In this document: positions 50,127 to 61,057 of the stretch, one piece after another | How the letters are laid out: each line of letters starts with the position of its first letter | Numbering within the stretch: the stretch's first letter is position 1 | Program-made: the position numbers and the translations under genes | Notes under the pieces: model-generated | What the model was told of the DNA's origin: nothing | The model's input: only the letters and a program-made list of their open reading frames with translations | Database searches by the model: none | Source of the DNA: Mitsuaria sp. 7 | GTDB taxonomy: Bacteria > Pseudomonadota > Gammaproteobacteria > Burkholderiales > Burkholderiaceae_C | NCBI RefSeq assembly: GCF_001653795.1 | Contig: NZ_CP011514.1 | Span: 3,924,279-3,988,278 of the forward strand | Direction: 5' to 3' | DNA length: 64,000 nt

Positions 50127-52046
50127 ATGCGACGGCGGCTCTTCCGGCCAGCGTGTCGGCCAGCGTGTCGGCCGGCGTGTGGTCCGCGATGCCGGCCGCG
50201 ATGTCGGCCACGGCGTGCGCTGCTGGACGGCGTGCTCGCGCTGGTCGCGTCGGCGGGCGTGGCGCCGCTCGCCTGGGGCGCCGACCCGCCGCCCGTGTCG
50301 ATCGAGTTCGACGGGCCGCCAGGCGCGTCGAGTCGTCTCGCCGCGCAGGGCGCGATGCCGCGGCAGGCGGTGCCGGATCTGCGCGTCCGCTACGTGCGCA
50401 TCAAGAGCCGCTGGGCCGACGCGGCGACCCTGCCGATCGCCGCTTGCGATGTGCTGACGAACGACAGGATCTCGGCGGCGATGAACGCGCTCCGGCAGCA
50501 GATCGGCGAGAGCCCCGCCGCGACCGGCGTGCTCGGCCGCCAGGGCCGCGCGGAGGTGCTTTTCATCGGCGTCGAATACGACCTGTCTACCGGCCGCGGC
50601 GATGAATGCCCGGGTGGAGGCGCGACTGCCGGCGTCACGCTGGAGCCGTACCACGTGCGGGTCGACCTCGCGCGCCTGGGCGACAACGTGCTGCCGATCC
50701 CGCGCGCCGGCACGGCCTCGCTGTACGACCACGTGCCCGCCGTCTTGCGCCGCTTCGATCCTCAGGTCGGCGCCGGCTATGACGAGGCCTTCGGCCCCAC
50801 CGTCACCGCCGCGGTGCGGATGCCGCTGCCGTTGTCGGACGCGGCCGACTCGCCGATGGGCCTGAGCCTGCGTCACGAGCAGTCGACCCGCAGCGCCTTC
50901 CATCGCAGCGAGGGCCGCCTGGAATATCGTCATCAGCCCGTCCGACGCGATGGCCAGGACGTCCTTCAGGAACTCCGCGTCTTCGCCAACGCGATCGACC
51001 GGCGCGAGCCGGTGCTTGGCGGCGAGCTGCAACGCAGCGCGGGAGAAGCGGGACTGGGCGCCACGATGAAACCGGCGATCGGCGTGCGGGTGGCCCTCGA
51101 TGGCTCCTGGCAGGCGGGACGGGATGAAACCACGCTCGCGAACGGCGTCGACCACCGCGCCGACACGCGCCGCCTGACCGCGCGCGTGCTCACCGAGTGG
51201 ATGGTCCCGCGCGCCGAGGGCGTGCTCCGCGCCGGCGTCTGGGCCGAACGCGTGCGGCCCGACGGCGTCGCCCCGCTCGCGCGCTGGTCGGCGCGGCTCG
51301 GGTATGCGCGCGAGTTCTCGCTGGGCAGCGGACCGACCTGGGGGCTGGAGGTGATGGCGGGCGCCGGCCGCGTGTCCGATCGCGCCCCGGCCGCCGAGCG
51401 TTTCTACGGCGGTGGCGCGAAGGGGCAGTTCCTGTACGACGGGCTCGGCAGCGCCGCGCTGAGCCGGGCACCGGACGGGCCGCTGCTGCGTAGCGCGGGG
51501 CAAGGACAGGCGGGCCTGCCCGGTCAGCGCGGCGGCACGCGGTACTGGCACCTCAACGCGCAGCTGGCCTTCCCGATCAAGGCGTGGTCCTCACCCTTGA
51601 TCCCGGACGAACGCGTGGACCTGGGCGACACGGACAGCAGCGGCCAGCCCATGCCGCCCATCCCGCTGAAGACCTTGCTCGGCAATCAGCTCGACGTGAG
51701 CGGTCCCTCGATGCTGGTCGCGACACTGGTCGCGCAAGGCAAGTCGAACGAGGAGGCGACACGCGAAGCGGACGCGGCCTTCGACGAGGTCCGCCCCGCA
51801 GCGCACTTCATCATCGACAAGGCCAGCCTCCATGCCGTGCGTCCGTTGCTGCTGATGGACGTCGCCGGTCTGTCCGACGGGGCGGGCCAGTTCAGCGCGC
51901 GATGGGTTGCCGTCGGCGTGGGCGTCGGCGTGACCGTCGTGACGGCGCGGCTGGAAGGCGGCGTGATGCACACGGTCAGCGGCCCGGCCATCCAGGGCGG
52001 CCGCAACGCGGCCTTCCTCCGGATGGTGTTCCAGAACCTGTTCTGA
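50127..52046 (+). CDS. Putative outer-membrane beta-barrel protein
   Basis: A protein of 639 residues if started at the ATG at 50127. It begins with an odd RPAC/RPRC tetrapeptide run encoded by six 12-bp repeats, then a signal-like core (LLDGVLALVASAGVAPLAWGA). The mature part is an N-terminal soluble domain of about 200 residues followed by many amphipathic beta strands and a C-terminal Phe (VFQNLF), the outer-membrane barrel signature. The family is not clear; similarity to surface antigen or D15-like barrels is possible. The internal GTG in DGVLALV is an alternative start that would omit the repeats. Confidence 0.6.
   Translation: MRRRLFRPACRPACRPACGPRCRPRCRPRRALLDGVLALVASAGVAPLAWGADPPPVSIEFDGPPGASSRLAAQGAMPRQAVPDLRVRYVRIKSRWADAATLPIAACDVLTNDRISAAMNALRQQIGESPAATGVLGRQGRAEVLFIGVEYDLSTGRGDECPGGGATAGVTLEPYHVRVDLARLGDNVLPIPRAGTASLYDHVPAVLRRFDPQVGAGYDEAFGPTVTAAVRMPLPLSDAADSPMGLSLRHEQSTRSAFHRSEGRLEYRHQPVRRDGQDVLQELRVFANAIDRREPVLGGELQRSAGEAGLGATMKPAIGVRVALDGSWQAGRDETTLANGVDHRADTRRLTARVLTEWMVPRAEGVLRAGVWAERVRPDGVAPLARWSARLGYAREFSLGSGPTWGLEVMAGAGRVSDRAPAAERFYGGGAKGQFLYDGLGSAALSRAPDGPLLRSAGQGQAGLPGQRGGTRYWHLNAQLAFPIKAWSSPLIPDERVDLGDTDSSGQPMPPIPLKTLLGNQLDVSGPSMLVATLVAQGKSNEEATREADAAFDEVRPAAHFIIDKASLHAVRPLLLMDVAGLSDGAGQFSARWVAVGVGVGVTVVTARLEGGVMHTVSGPAIQGGRNAAFLRMVFQNLF
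50145..50216 (+). repeat. Six tandem 12-bp repeats at the start of the barrel gene
   Basis: Six units follow CGGCCAGCGTGT, CGGCCAGCGTGT, CGGCCGGCGTGT, then three diverged ones. In frame they encode RPAC, RPAC, RPAC, GPRC, RPRC, RPRR. Copy-number change would add or remove four residues without shifting the frame. Confidence 0.7.
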
Positions 52047-52055
52047 GCGGCCGCT

Positions 52056-53141
52056 TCAGGGCAGGCGCGCCAGCGCTTCCAGATAGCGTGGCGCCAGCAT
52101 CAGCTCGTCCCAGGTCAGCGGCGCCGATTGCGGCACCAGCGCGGCGCGGCGGGCCTCGCTGTCGATGGCGGGCGTCCACGTCCCCTTCGCCTGCGCGTCG
52201 GCCAACCCGTCGAGCAGTTCGTCGATCGCGCGACCGCCCTCCTCCAGGCTCTGGTTGCACAGCAGCACCAGGTCGCAGCCGGCGCCCAGCGCAGCCAGCG
52301 CCGCTTCGGTGTAGCCCACCGGACGGCCTTCGATCACGCGCGCTGCGGCCATGCCGAGATCGTCGCTGAACACCGCGCCGGCGAAGCCGAGGCGGTCGCG
52401 CAGGATGTCCTGCAGCCAGCGCTGGCTGAAGCCCGCCGGCCGGCTGTCCACCTTGCGGTAGATCACGTGCGCCGGCATCACCGCCGACAGGCTCAGGCTC
52501 AGCCATTCGAACGGACGGACGTCCTCCGCCAGGATGGCCTTCAGCGAGCGCGTGTCCACCGGCACGCCCACGTGCGAATCGACGCTCACGGCACCGTGTC
52601 CCGGGAAGTGCTTGCCGCAGCTCCCCATGCCCGCCAGTGCCAGGCCTTGCATCAGGCTCTGCGCCAGCAGGCTGACCACGCGCGGGTCGCTGTGGAAGCT
52701 GCGCGATCCGATCACCGGGCTGATCGACTGCCGGCCCTCGTCCTGGTGGTCCAGGTCCAGCACCGGCGCGAAGCTCATGTCGACGCCGCAGGCCCGCAGT
52801 TCCAGCGCGAGCACCAGGCCCGTCGCCGTCGCCGCCTGGATCGCCCGCATCGCGTCGTCCATCCACAGCTCGCCGAGCGCGCGCATCGCCGGCAGCGCCG
52901 TGAAGCCGTCCGTGCGGAAGCGCTGCACGCGGCCGCCTTCCTGATCGACCGCGATCAGCAGATCGGGCCGGATGGACTTGGCCTCGGCGCACAGCGAGGT
53001 CAGCTGCGCGCGGTTCTCGAAGTGGCGCGCGAACAGGATCATCCCGCCCGTCAGCGGATGCGCCAGCCGGCGGCGGTCGTCCGCCGTCAGCGTCGTGCCG
53101 GCGATGTCCAGGATCACGGGCGAATGCAGGTGCTCGGTCAT
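52056..53141 (-). CDS. nagZ: Beta-N-acetylhexosaminidase NagZ
   Basis: A 361-residue GH3 enzyme. GKHFPGHGAVSVDSHVGVP near residue 175 has the His of the catalytic dyad loop and FSDDLGM near 247 the nucleophile Asp; ARHFENRAQL and VDQEGGRVQRF are the usual N-terminal motifs. It removes N-acetylglucosamine from muropeptides in peptidoglycan recycling, in the cytoplasm. The start at 53141 is chosen; another ATG six codons upstream is possible. It is the last gene of the housekeeping block. Confidence 0.92.
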   Translation of the reverse strand: MTEHLHSPVILDIAGTTLTADDRRRLAHPLTGGMILFARHFENRAQLTSLCAEAKSIRPDLLIAVDQEGGRVQRFRTDGFTALPAMRALGELWMDDAMRAIQAATATGLVLALELRACGVDMSFAPVLDLDHQDEGRQSISPVIGSRSFHSDPRVVSLLAQSLMQGLALAGMGSCGKHFPGHGAVSVDSHVGVPVDTRSLKAILAEDVRPFEWLSLSLSAVMPAHVIYRKVDSRPAGFSQRWLQDILRDRLGFAGAVFSDDLGMAAARVIEGRPVGYTEAALAALGAGCDLVLLCNQSLEEGGRAIDELLDGLADAQAKGTWTPAIDSEARRAALVPQSAPLTWDELMLAPRYLEALARLP

Positions 53142-53161
53142 TGAGGGTGTCTCTTTCATTT

Positions 53162-53557
53162 TCAATCGCGGGTCTCGACGACGACGAACGCCGTCGCATA
53201 GTCGGTCTCGTCGCTCACGCTGACATGCGCGCTCAAGCCCTTGGCCTCGAACCACTCGGCCAGCGCGCCGTGCAGCTGGATGCCCGGCTTGCCGCTGCGC
53301 GCCTTGACGATCTCGCACGCGCGCCACGTCATCGGCATCCGCATGCCCATGCCGATCGCCTTCGAGAAGGCCTCCTTGGCCGAGAAGCGCGTCGCCAGGT
53401 AGGCGATGCCGCGGGCCTCGACCTTGGCGTAGCGCTCGTGGAAGACCGCGATCTCGTGCGGACCCAGCACCTTCTCGGCGAAGCGCACGCCGCGCCGTTG
53501 GAAGGTCTCCCGGATGCGCCGGATGTCGCAGACGTCCGTGCCGATGCCGTAGATCAT
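53162..53557 (-). CDS. acpS: Holo-[acyl-carrier-protein] synthase AcpS
   Basis: The 131-residue protein has the AcpS signatures: [14 protein letters not shown] with the metal Asp near residue 8, and [12 protein letters not shown] with the conserved Glu near 62. It transfers the phosphopantetheine arm to apo-ACP. It lies between pdxJ and nagZ in the standard order, 70 bp after pdxJ. Confidence 0.92.
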   Translation of the reverse strand: MIYGIGTDVCDIRRIRETFQRRGVRFAEKVLGPHEIAVFHERYAKVEARGIAYLATRFSAKEAFSKAIGMGMRMPMTWRACEIVKARSGKPGIQLHGALAEWFEAKGLSAHVSVSDETDYATAFVVVETRD

Positions 53558-53627
53558 CGCGACCCTTTCATGCGCAGCGCGTGCGCGCTTCGTGCCCGGT
53601 CTGTGGGCGTAAGGTGCGGAAGTGCAA

Positions 53628-54410
53628 TCAGACGTATGCGCGCTGGATGCAGCGCTGGTAGTCGCGCACCGCCTCGGCGTAGCCGAGCTCCAGCGCATCC
53701 GCGATCAGCGCGTGGCCGATCGAGACCTCCAGCACGCCCGGCACCTCGCGCAGGAAGCGCGTGAGGTTGTCGCGGTTCAGGTCATGGCCGGCGTTGATGC
53801 CCAGCCCCTGCGCCAGCGCCGCGCGCGCCGTGGCCGCGAAGGCCGCGACCACCTCGGCCTCGCGAGGCGTGCCGAAGGCGCTCGCCCAGGTCTCGGTATA
53901 GAGCTCGATGCGGTCCGCGCCCACCGCGGCCACGTGCGCCATCGCCTCCGGCAGCGGGTCCATGAACAGGCTCACCCGCACGCCCAGCGACTTGCACTCC
54001 GCGATCATCGGACGCAGGCGTTCGGCATCGGCCGGCAGGTTCCAGCCGTGGTCCGAGGTGAACTGGTCTTCGCCGTCCGGGACGAAGGTCGCCTGATGCG
54101 GCCGCGTCTCGCGGATGAAGTCCATCAGGTTCTGCGTCGGGTTGCCCTCGATGTTGTACTCGGCCTGCGGCCAGGCCTTCATCAGCGCGGCGAGTTCGCG
54201 CACGTCGTCGGCGCGGATGTGGCGCGCGTCGGGCCGCGGGTGCACGGTGATGCCCTGCGCGCCGGCCTCCAGGCACAGCTGCGCCGCGCGCGTCACGCTG
54301 GGGATGCCCAGGTGCCGGGTGTTGCGCAGCAGCGCGACCTTGTTGACGTTGACCGAGAGCGCGCATCGCGCGTCGTGGCGGCCGGATTCGGGAGCGATCA
54401 GCGGATTCAT
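53628..54410 (-). CDS. pdxJ: Pyridoxine 5'-phosphate synthase PdxJ
   Basis: A 260-residue TIM-barrel enzyme: [15 protein letters not shown] at the start, [13 protein letters not shown] with the conserved His and Arg near residue 55, YNIEGNP, and the late [11 protein letters not shown] and [12 protein letters not shown]. It makes pyridoxine phosphate from deoxyxylulose phosphate and 3-amino-2-oxopropyl phosphate. It overlaps recO by 4 bp (ATGA), the usual coupling. Confidence 0.93.
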   Translation of the reverse strand: MNPLIAPESGRHDARCALSVNVNKVALLRNTRHLGIPSVTRAAQLCLEAGAQGITVHPRPDARHIRADDVRELAALMKAWPQAEYNIEGNPTQNLMDFIRETRPHQATFVPDGEDQFTSDHGWNLPADAERLRPMIAECKSLGVRVSLFMDPLPEAMAHVAAVGADRIELYTETWASAFGTPREAEVVAAFAATARAALAQGLGINAGHDLNRDNLTRFLREVPGVLEVSIGHALIADALELGYAEAVRDYQRCIQRAYV

Positions 54411-55210
54411 GTGAGCAGCTTCTGGACGTCGAGCAGCACTTGCCGAGTCCGCAATGGACGATGCCCCAGATGATAGTGAAGCAACGCGCGCGCCAGCGGC
54501 TTCAGCGCCGGACCCGCGAGTTCGCAGGCCTGCTGCAGCGCCGCCTGGCTGCCGTGCAGCAGCGCCGCCTGGAGCTGGATGAAGGCCTGGCCCGTGAGGC
54601 CCGTGAGTCCGGTGATGCCGGTCTGGGGCGGCGCGTCGTGCACCGGGACCACCACGCCGGATTCCGGCGCGAGCAGGTAGAGCCGGTCCGGATCGAGCGG
54701 CGCCTGCGTCGTCGACAGCACGCTCAGGTCGGGCAGCAGGCCGCAGATCGACAGCATCTTCAGTTCGAAGGCGCGCAGCGCGGCGTGGGCGTCGTCCACC
54801 GAACGCAGTTGCGGCAGCAGCGCCGCGTAGGCATCGAAGAGCTCCGGCTGCGCATCCTGGCGCGGCAGGAACTTCAGCAGCAGCTCGTTGACGTAGTAGC
54901 CGCTGAACAGTGCGGCGCCGCTGGGCAGGGTCTGTCCGCCCACCCACTCCGCGCCGCGCAGCGACTGCACCTCGGCCGCGCCGTCCTCGTTCATCTTCGA
55001 CGGCTTGGACAGCGTCACCTGCAGGCGCAGGAAGGGCAGCAGCACCGATCGCAGCTGCGAATACGGCCGCTTCGCGCCTTTCGCAACCACCGCCAGCCGG
55101 CCGTGCTCGCGGCTGAAGAGGTCCAGCACGAGGCTGGTCTCGCTCCAGTCGTAGTGGTGCAAAACAAAAGCCGCCTGCGTCGCGGGCGGCTTCGGGGCGC
55201 GTGTGGCCAT
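54407..55210 (-). CDS. recO: DNA repair protein RecO
   Basis: The 267-residue protein has the RecO N-terminal OB fold (FVLHHYDWSETSLVLDLFSREHGRLAVVAKGAK) and a helical C-terminal domain. It helps RecR load RecA at gaps in recombination repair. The zinc-binding Cys set of some RecO proteins is not evident. It follows era by 52 bp and overlaps pdxJ. Confidence 0.9.
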   Translation of the reverse strand: MATRAPKPPATQAAFVLHHYDWSETSLVLDLFSREHGRLAVVAKGAKRPYSQLRSVLLPFLRLQVTLSKPSKMNEDGAAEVQSLRGAEWVGGQTLPSGAALFSGYYVNELLLKFLPRQDAQPELFDAYAALLPQLRSVDDAHAALRAFELKMLSICGLLPDLSVLSTTQAPLDPDRLYLLAPESGVVVPVHDAPPQTGITGLTGLTGQAFIQLQAALLHGSQAALQQACELAGPALKPLARALLHYHLGHRPLRTRQVLLDVQKLLT

Positions 55211-55262
55211 GGCCTGGTGTCGGGCGATGTCTGCGGATGTCTTCAGCGACCGCGGGCGCGGA

Positions 55263-56474
55263 TCACTCGTAGCCGTAGCTTCTCAGATGCTCTTCGGAGT
55301 CGGCCCAGCCGGACCGCACCTTCACCCAGAGCTCCAGGAACACGCGCGCGTCCCAGAGCTTCTCGAGTTCCTGACGGGTCTCGGAGCCGATGCGCTTCAG
55401 GCGCTCGCCGCCCTGGCCGATGATCATGCCCTTCTGCGCGTCGCGCTCGACCACGATGGTCGCGGCGATCCGGCGCAGGTTGCCCTCCTCCTCCCAGCGA
55501 TCGATGATCACCGTGGCTTCGTAGGGCAGCTCGTCGCCGGTCAGCCGGAAGAGCTTCTCGCGGATCATCTCCGCGGCCATGAACTTCTCGCTGCGGTCGG
55601 TCAGCGCGTCTTCCTCGTAGAACCATTCCTGGTTCGGGAGGTAGGGCTTCAGGATCTGGAACAGACGCTGCACGTCCGAATCCTTCTTCGCCGACAGCGG
55701 CACGAACTCGCTGAAGTTGCGGCGCTCCTGCATGCTCTTGAGCCAGGGCATCATTTCGGCGCGGCGCGTCACCGCGTCCAGCTTGTTGGCGATCAGCACC
55801 ACCGGCTTGTCCTTGGGCAGCAGCGACAGCACCTTCGCGTCGTCCAGGCCGAAGCGGCCCGCCTCGACGACGAACAGCACCAGGTCCACGTCCGCCAGCA
55901 CGCCCTGGACCGTGCGGTTCAGGTTGCGGTTCAGCGCGCTGCTGTGCTTGGTCTGGAAGCCCGGGGTGTCGACGAAGACGAACTGCGCCTCGTCGACCGT
56001 GCGCACGCCGGTGATACGGTGACGCGTGGTCTGCGCCTTCTTCGAGGTGATCGACACCTTCTGCCCGACCAGCGCGTTCAGCAGCGTCGACTTGCCGACG
56101 TTGGGCCGGCCGACGATCGCGATCAGGCCGCAGCGCAGGTCGCCCTCGTACGGCATCGCACCGATGCCGCCCTGGACCTGGGGCAGGTCCTCGCCATCAC
56201 CGTCCTCGTCCTCGTCGAGTTCATCGCCCACCTCACCCTCTTCGCCCTCCTCACCCTCTTCGTGGGCGAGCGCGTCGGCGTCCTGGTCCAGCGGAGAGTC
56301 GGCGGCGTGTGGCGTGGCGTCGTGCGGGGTGGCGGGGTCGTGCGGGGCGTTCAGATCGGGATCCTCGGAAACAGGGGAAAGGGACGGGGAAAGGGACGGG
56401 GAAAGGGAAGATTCGGAAAGCGAATCGGACGAGGCCGCCGGTGTCGGCGTCCTCGGGGGTGTCGGTGCGTTCAT
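55263..56474 (-). CDS. era: GTPase Era with an acidic N-terminal extension
   Basis: A 403-residue protein. The canonical Era starts near residue 114: G1 [10 protein letters not shown] (122-130), G2 TTRHRITG, G3 VDTPG, G4 ANKLD, then the C-terminal KH domain that binds 16S rRNA 3' end ([22 protein letters not shown]). Era ordinarily has about 300 residues; here the first 113 are a Ser/Pro repeat ([11 protein letters not shown]) and a Glu/Asp run ([19 protein letters not shown]). The start codon at 56474 lies 13 bp after the rnc stop. Confidence 0.9.
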   Translation of the reverse strand: MNAPTPPRTPTPAASSDSLSESSLSPSLSPSLSPVSEDPDLNAPHDPATPHDATPHAADSPLDQDADALAHEEGEEGEEGEVGDELDEDEDGDGEDLPQVQGGIGAMPYEGDLRCGLIAIVGRPNVGKSTLLNALVGQKVSITSKKAQTTRHRITGVRTVDEAQFVFVDTPGFQTKHSSALNRNLNRTVQGVLADVDLVLFVVEAGRFGLDDAKVLSLLPKDKPVVLIANKLDAVTRRAEMMPWLKSMQERRNFSEFVPLSAKKDSDVQRLFQILKPYLPNQEWFYEEDALTDRSEKFMAAEMIREKLFRLTGDELPYEATVIIDRWEEEGNLRRIAATIVVERDAQKGMIIGQGGERLKRIGSETRQELEKLWDARVFLELWVKVRSGWADSEEHLRSYGYE

Positions 56475-56487
56475 CGCGGGCTCCGCG

Positions 56488-57195
56488 TCAGTCGCGCAGG
56501 CCGGTGCCGGGTCGATCGCCGGCGAGCAGTTCGTCCAGCACCTGCCGGGCTGCCTCCTGCTCCGCAATCCGGCGCGAGCGGCCTTCGCCGCGGCGCGACA
56601 GCGTCAGCGAGGCCACTTCGCATTCGACGGTGAAAGTCTGCGCGTGGGCCTGGCCCCGCGTCTCGGCGATGCGGTAGGACGGCACCGGGAGCTTGCGCGC
56701 CTGGAGCCACTCCTGCAGCGCGGTCTTCGAATCCTTGGCCCACTGTTCGATGCCGCTCGCGGCGATCGTCTCGCCCAGCAGCCCGCGCACGATGTCGCGC
56801 GCGGCCTCGTAGCCGCCGTCCATGAACGCGGCGCCGATCACAGCCTCCAGCGCGTCCGCCAGGATAGACGGCCGCTGGCCGCCGCCGCCGCGGGCCTCGC
56901 CCTCGCTCATGCGCAGCGCCTCGGGCATCTGCAGGACCAGGGCGAGCCGGTGCAGGCTGTCCTCGCGCACCAGGTGCGCGCGGATGCGGGTGAGGTCGCC
57001 TTCGTCGGAACCGGCGAAGCGGTCGAACAGCAGCGCCGACACCGTCAGGTTGAGCACCGCGTCGCCCAGGAACTCCAGCCGCTCGTTGTGCTGCTGGCCG
57101 AAGCTGCGGTGCGTCAGCGCGCGCTGCAGCAGCCCCGGCTGCTTGAAGCGGTAGCCGAGTCGTTGCTGGAGGGCGTCAAGCGCTTGCGGTGTCAT
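56488..57195 (-). CDS. rnc: Ribonuclease III
   Basis: A 235-residue enzyme with the RNase III signature [16 protein letters not shown] near residue 37 and the second acidic motif [15 protein letters not shown] near 110, followed by a dsRNA-binding domain ([13 protein letters not shown] to the end). It processes rRNA precursors and double-stranded RNA. It lies between the DUF4845 gene and era in the conserved order. Confidence 0.94.
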   Translation of the reverse strand: MTPQALDALQQRLGYRFKQPGLLQRALTHRSFGQQHNERLEFLGDAVLNLTVSALLFDRFAGSDEGDLTRIRAHLVREDSLHRLALVLQMPEALRMSEGEARGGGGQRPSILADALEAVIGAAFMDGGYEAARDIVRGLLGETIAASGIEQWAKDSKTALQEWLQARKLPVPSYRIAETRGQAHAQTFTVECEVASLTLSRRGEGRSRRIAEQEAARQVLDELLAGDRPGTGLRD

Positions 57196-57256
57196 GGACG
57201 GGCGTCAGGGTGGAAGGAGACCGTGCGGTCGTCGGCGGGGGTCGTCGGTGGGGTCG

Positions 57257-57616
57257 TCAGCGGGATTCGCCCTTGTACTTGATCACCAGGAACACCGGGT
57301 TGAACAGGGGCACTTCCTTGTCGTAGGCGAAGCTGATCTTCACCTTGTCGTCGACCTTGGTGATGATCAGGTCCTTGGGCTCGATGCTGACGATCGAATA
57401 CTCGATCTGCTTGGTGCGCTCGAACGCGTCGCGCGCCGCCGGCACGGTCGACGGACCGTCCTTGGCGATCTTGTCGATCGCGCGCTGGATGGTGTAGTAC
57501 TCCATCACGGTCGGCACCACGCGCAGCACGATCACCGATCCGCCGCCGATGATCACCGCCCAGAACAGCAGGCCCAGCAGGCTGATGCCCCGTTGAATCT
57601 TCCGTGCCCTCATCAC
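57257..57616 (-). CDS. DUF4845 membrane protein
   Basis: The 119-residue protein has an N-terminal membrane helix (LLGLLFWAVIIGGGSVIVLRVV) and a small soluble domain with YTIQRAIDKIA and FNPVFLVIKYKG, matching DUF4845. It sits between lepB and rnc, as in many betaproteobacteria. The function is unknown, but its linkage to lepB suggests a membrane or secretion role. Confidence 0.85.
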   Translation of the reverse strand: MMRARKIQRGISLLGLLFWAVIIGGGSVIVLRVVPTVMEYYTIQRAIDKIAKDGPSTVPAARDAFERTKQIEYSIVSIEPKDLIITKVDDKVKISFAYDKEVPLFNPVFLVIKYKGESR

Positions 57617-57707
57617 GTATCGCTCCGATGGTTGTCGTTGGAACAGGGTAGTCGATCGTCGGCCGGCAATCCGTGAATCGGTGTGTCAGCCGGTGAGTCG
57701 ACCTGTC

Positions 57708-58688
57708 TTACTGAATGCTGCCGATGCGCTTCAGGCTGCCGAAATTCATCCAGACCACGAAGGCGCGGCCCACGATGTTCTCATCCGGCACGAATCCCCA
57801 GAAGCGCGAATCCATCGAGTTGTCGCGGTTGTCGCCCATCATGAAGTAGTGGCCGGCCGGCACCTTGCAGGTCACGCCTTCCAGCGTGTACTTGCAGTTC
57901 TCGCTGTACGGGAAGTCGTACTGCTTCCTGATGTTGCCCTGCGACTGCGCGTCCACCAGGATCTGGTGCTCGACCGCGCCCAGCTTCTCGGTGAAGCGCG
58001 GGCGGAAGCGCATCGAGTTCGGATCCTCGTCGAAGAACTCGCCCTGCGAGACCGTCTCCACCAGCTTGCCGTTCACGTACAGCTTCTGGTTCAGGTAGGC
58101 GATCTCGTCGCCGGGCAGGCCGACCGCGCGCTTGATGTAGTCGACGCTGGGCGTCTGCGGATAGCGGAACACGACCACGTCGCCGCGCTTCACGTCGTTG
58201 TTGCTGATGATCTTCTTGTTGATCACCGGCAGCCGTACGCCGTAGTGGAACTTGTTGACCAGGATCAGGTCGCCGATCAGCAGCGTCGGCACCATCGAGC
58301 CGGACGGGATCTTGAACGGCTCGAACATGAACGAGCGCAGCAGGAAGACGATCAGGATCACCGGGAACAGGCCGGCGGTCCAGTCCAGCCACCAGGGCTG
58401 GCGCAGGATCTCCTCGCGGGCGCCTTCGACGTCGCCGTCCACGCGCTGGATGCCCTGCGCGGCCAGCGAGGCGCGGCGCTGTTCGTCGTTCCTGGCCAGC
58501 CGCTCGGCGGCGCGTTCACGCGAAGGCTGGAAGTGGAAGCGCTCGGCCAGCCAGTAGGCCAGCGTCACCGTGGTCAGGATCAGCAGCAGCAGGGAGAAAT
58601 TGCCGTTCCAGTAGCCCTGGTACCAGCCGCCCAGGTAGGCGATCAGGGTCACGTACAGCAACCCGGTCAGTGCGCTCATGGCTTTCAT
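57708..58688 (-). CDS. lepB: Signal peptidase I LepB
   Basis: A 326-residue inner-membrane protease with two N-terminal helices (LLYVTLIAYLGGWY, then LLLLILTTVTLAYWL), a charged cytoplasmic loop and a third helix before the catalytic core. The nucleophile Ser is in FKIPSGSMVPTLL near residue 134 and the general-base Lys in DYIKRAVGLPGDE near 188; MGDNRDNSMDSRFWG is box E. It cleaves signal peptides of exported proteins. It starts 8 bp after the lepA stop; the ribosome site is weak. Confidence 0.93.
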   Translation of the reverse strand: MKAMSALTGLLYVTLIAYLGGWYQGYWNGNFSLLLLILTTVTLAYWLAERFHFQPSRERAAERLARNDEQRRASLAAQGIQRVDGDVEGAREEILRQPWWLDWTAGLFPVILIVFLLRSFMFEPFKIPSGSMVPTLLIGDLILVNKFHYGVRLPVINKKIISNNDVKRGDVVVFRYPQTPSVDYIKRAVGLPGDEIAYLNQKLYVNGKLVETVSQGEFFDEDPNSMRFRPRFTEKLGAVEHQILVDAQSQGNIRKQYDFPYSENCKYTLEGVTCKVPAGHYFMMGDNRDNSMDSRFWGFVPDENIVGRAFVVWMNFGSLKRIGSIQ

Positions 58689-58696
58689 GCGGAGAC

Positions 58697-60505
<1,809 letters not shown>

Positions 60506-60644
60506 GGACTCGGACGGAGACCGCGCGGTTCGTCCGCCACATCTCAGCGGCGCTCGAGCGGAGCACGCTGATGCATGCTGAACATGCTGGGACGGTCGGT
60601 CGAGGCGGTGATGCAGGGCCCTTCGCAGGGCCTGAACGGGACAT

Positions 60645-60676
60645 AAAAAAAAGGCACGTCTAAACGGTGACGCGCC
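60645..60676 (-). terminator. Intrinsic terminator or attenuator upstream of lepA
   Basis: On the minus strand GGCGCGTC pairs with GACGTGCC (one G-T wobble) around an 8-base loop, followed by eight T residues. The stem lies 140 bp before the lepA start, on the lepA strand, with no gene right upstream. Confidence 0.75.
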
Positions 60677-60801
60677 TTCCAACAAAACGTATGGCAACTG
60701 CTTGTTGGGCTTTCATTGTAGCCAAAAGCCCCGCCCTGGAAACCGCATGGATGCGAGCTTCTCGCGCGTTGCCCTTCGCCAACAGCAATTTTGTGCACAG
60801 G

Positions 60802-60835
60802 TTATCCACAAAACTTGAGGACATCCTGTGGATCG
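60802..60835. promoter_or_regulatory. DnaA-box-like pair
   Basis: A perfect box TTATCCACA at 60802-60810 faces a 7-of-9 match (TGTGGATCG, minus strand) at 60827-60835, in an AT-richer patch. One perfect box alone can arise by chance. Confidence 0.4.
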
Positions 60836-61057
60836 CTGAGCCCATCAAAATGATGCCTTCCGATTCACCGTCGGAACAGCGACAAAGCTGCCCGAACGCG
60901 GCGTGATTGTAGCGGAGCGGGGCACCAATACCCTGCCTTGGTCACATCCGTTAGCAAGCACCAACCGACGTGGAGTTGTGCACCGAATCACCAACCACCG
61001 GCCAGATTTTCCGCATTGCGGAAAGTCCCATGCCGGCGGTGGGTGACGGGAACCGCT

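Larger units (their letters stand above)
60506..61057. other. Intergenic region upstream of lepA
   Basis: A 552-bp gap between mucD and lepA. It holds no convincing gene. From right to left it has DnaA-box-like sites, a TACAAT hexamer on the minus strand at 60714-60719, and an intrinsic terminator at 60645-60676; these are listed separately. A weak 62-codon minus-strand frame lies across it. In many relatives a small redox protein gene sits here, but I see none. Confidence 0.6.

Noticed and set aside
60660..60848. A 62-codon minus-strand frame upstream of lepA
   Set aside because: No ribosome site, no homology seen, and it runs over the terminator and DnaA-like boxes. It could be a leader peptide, but I lack support.
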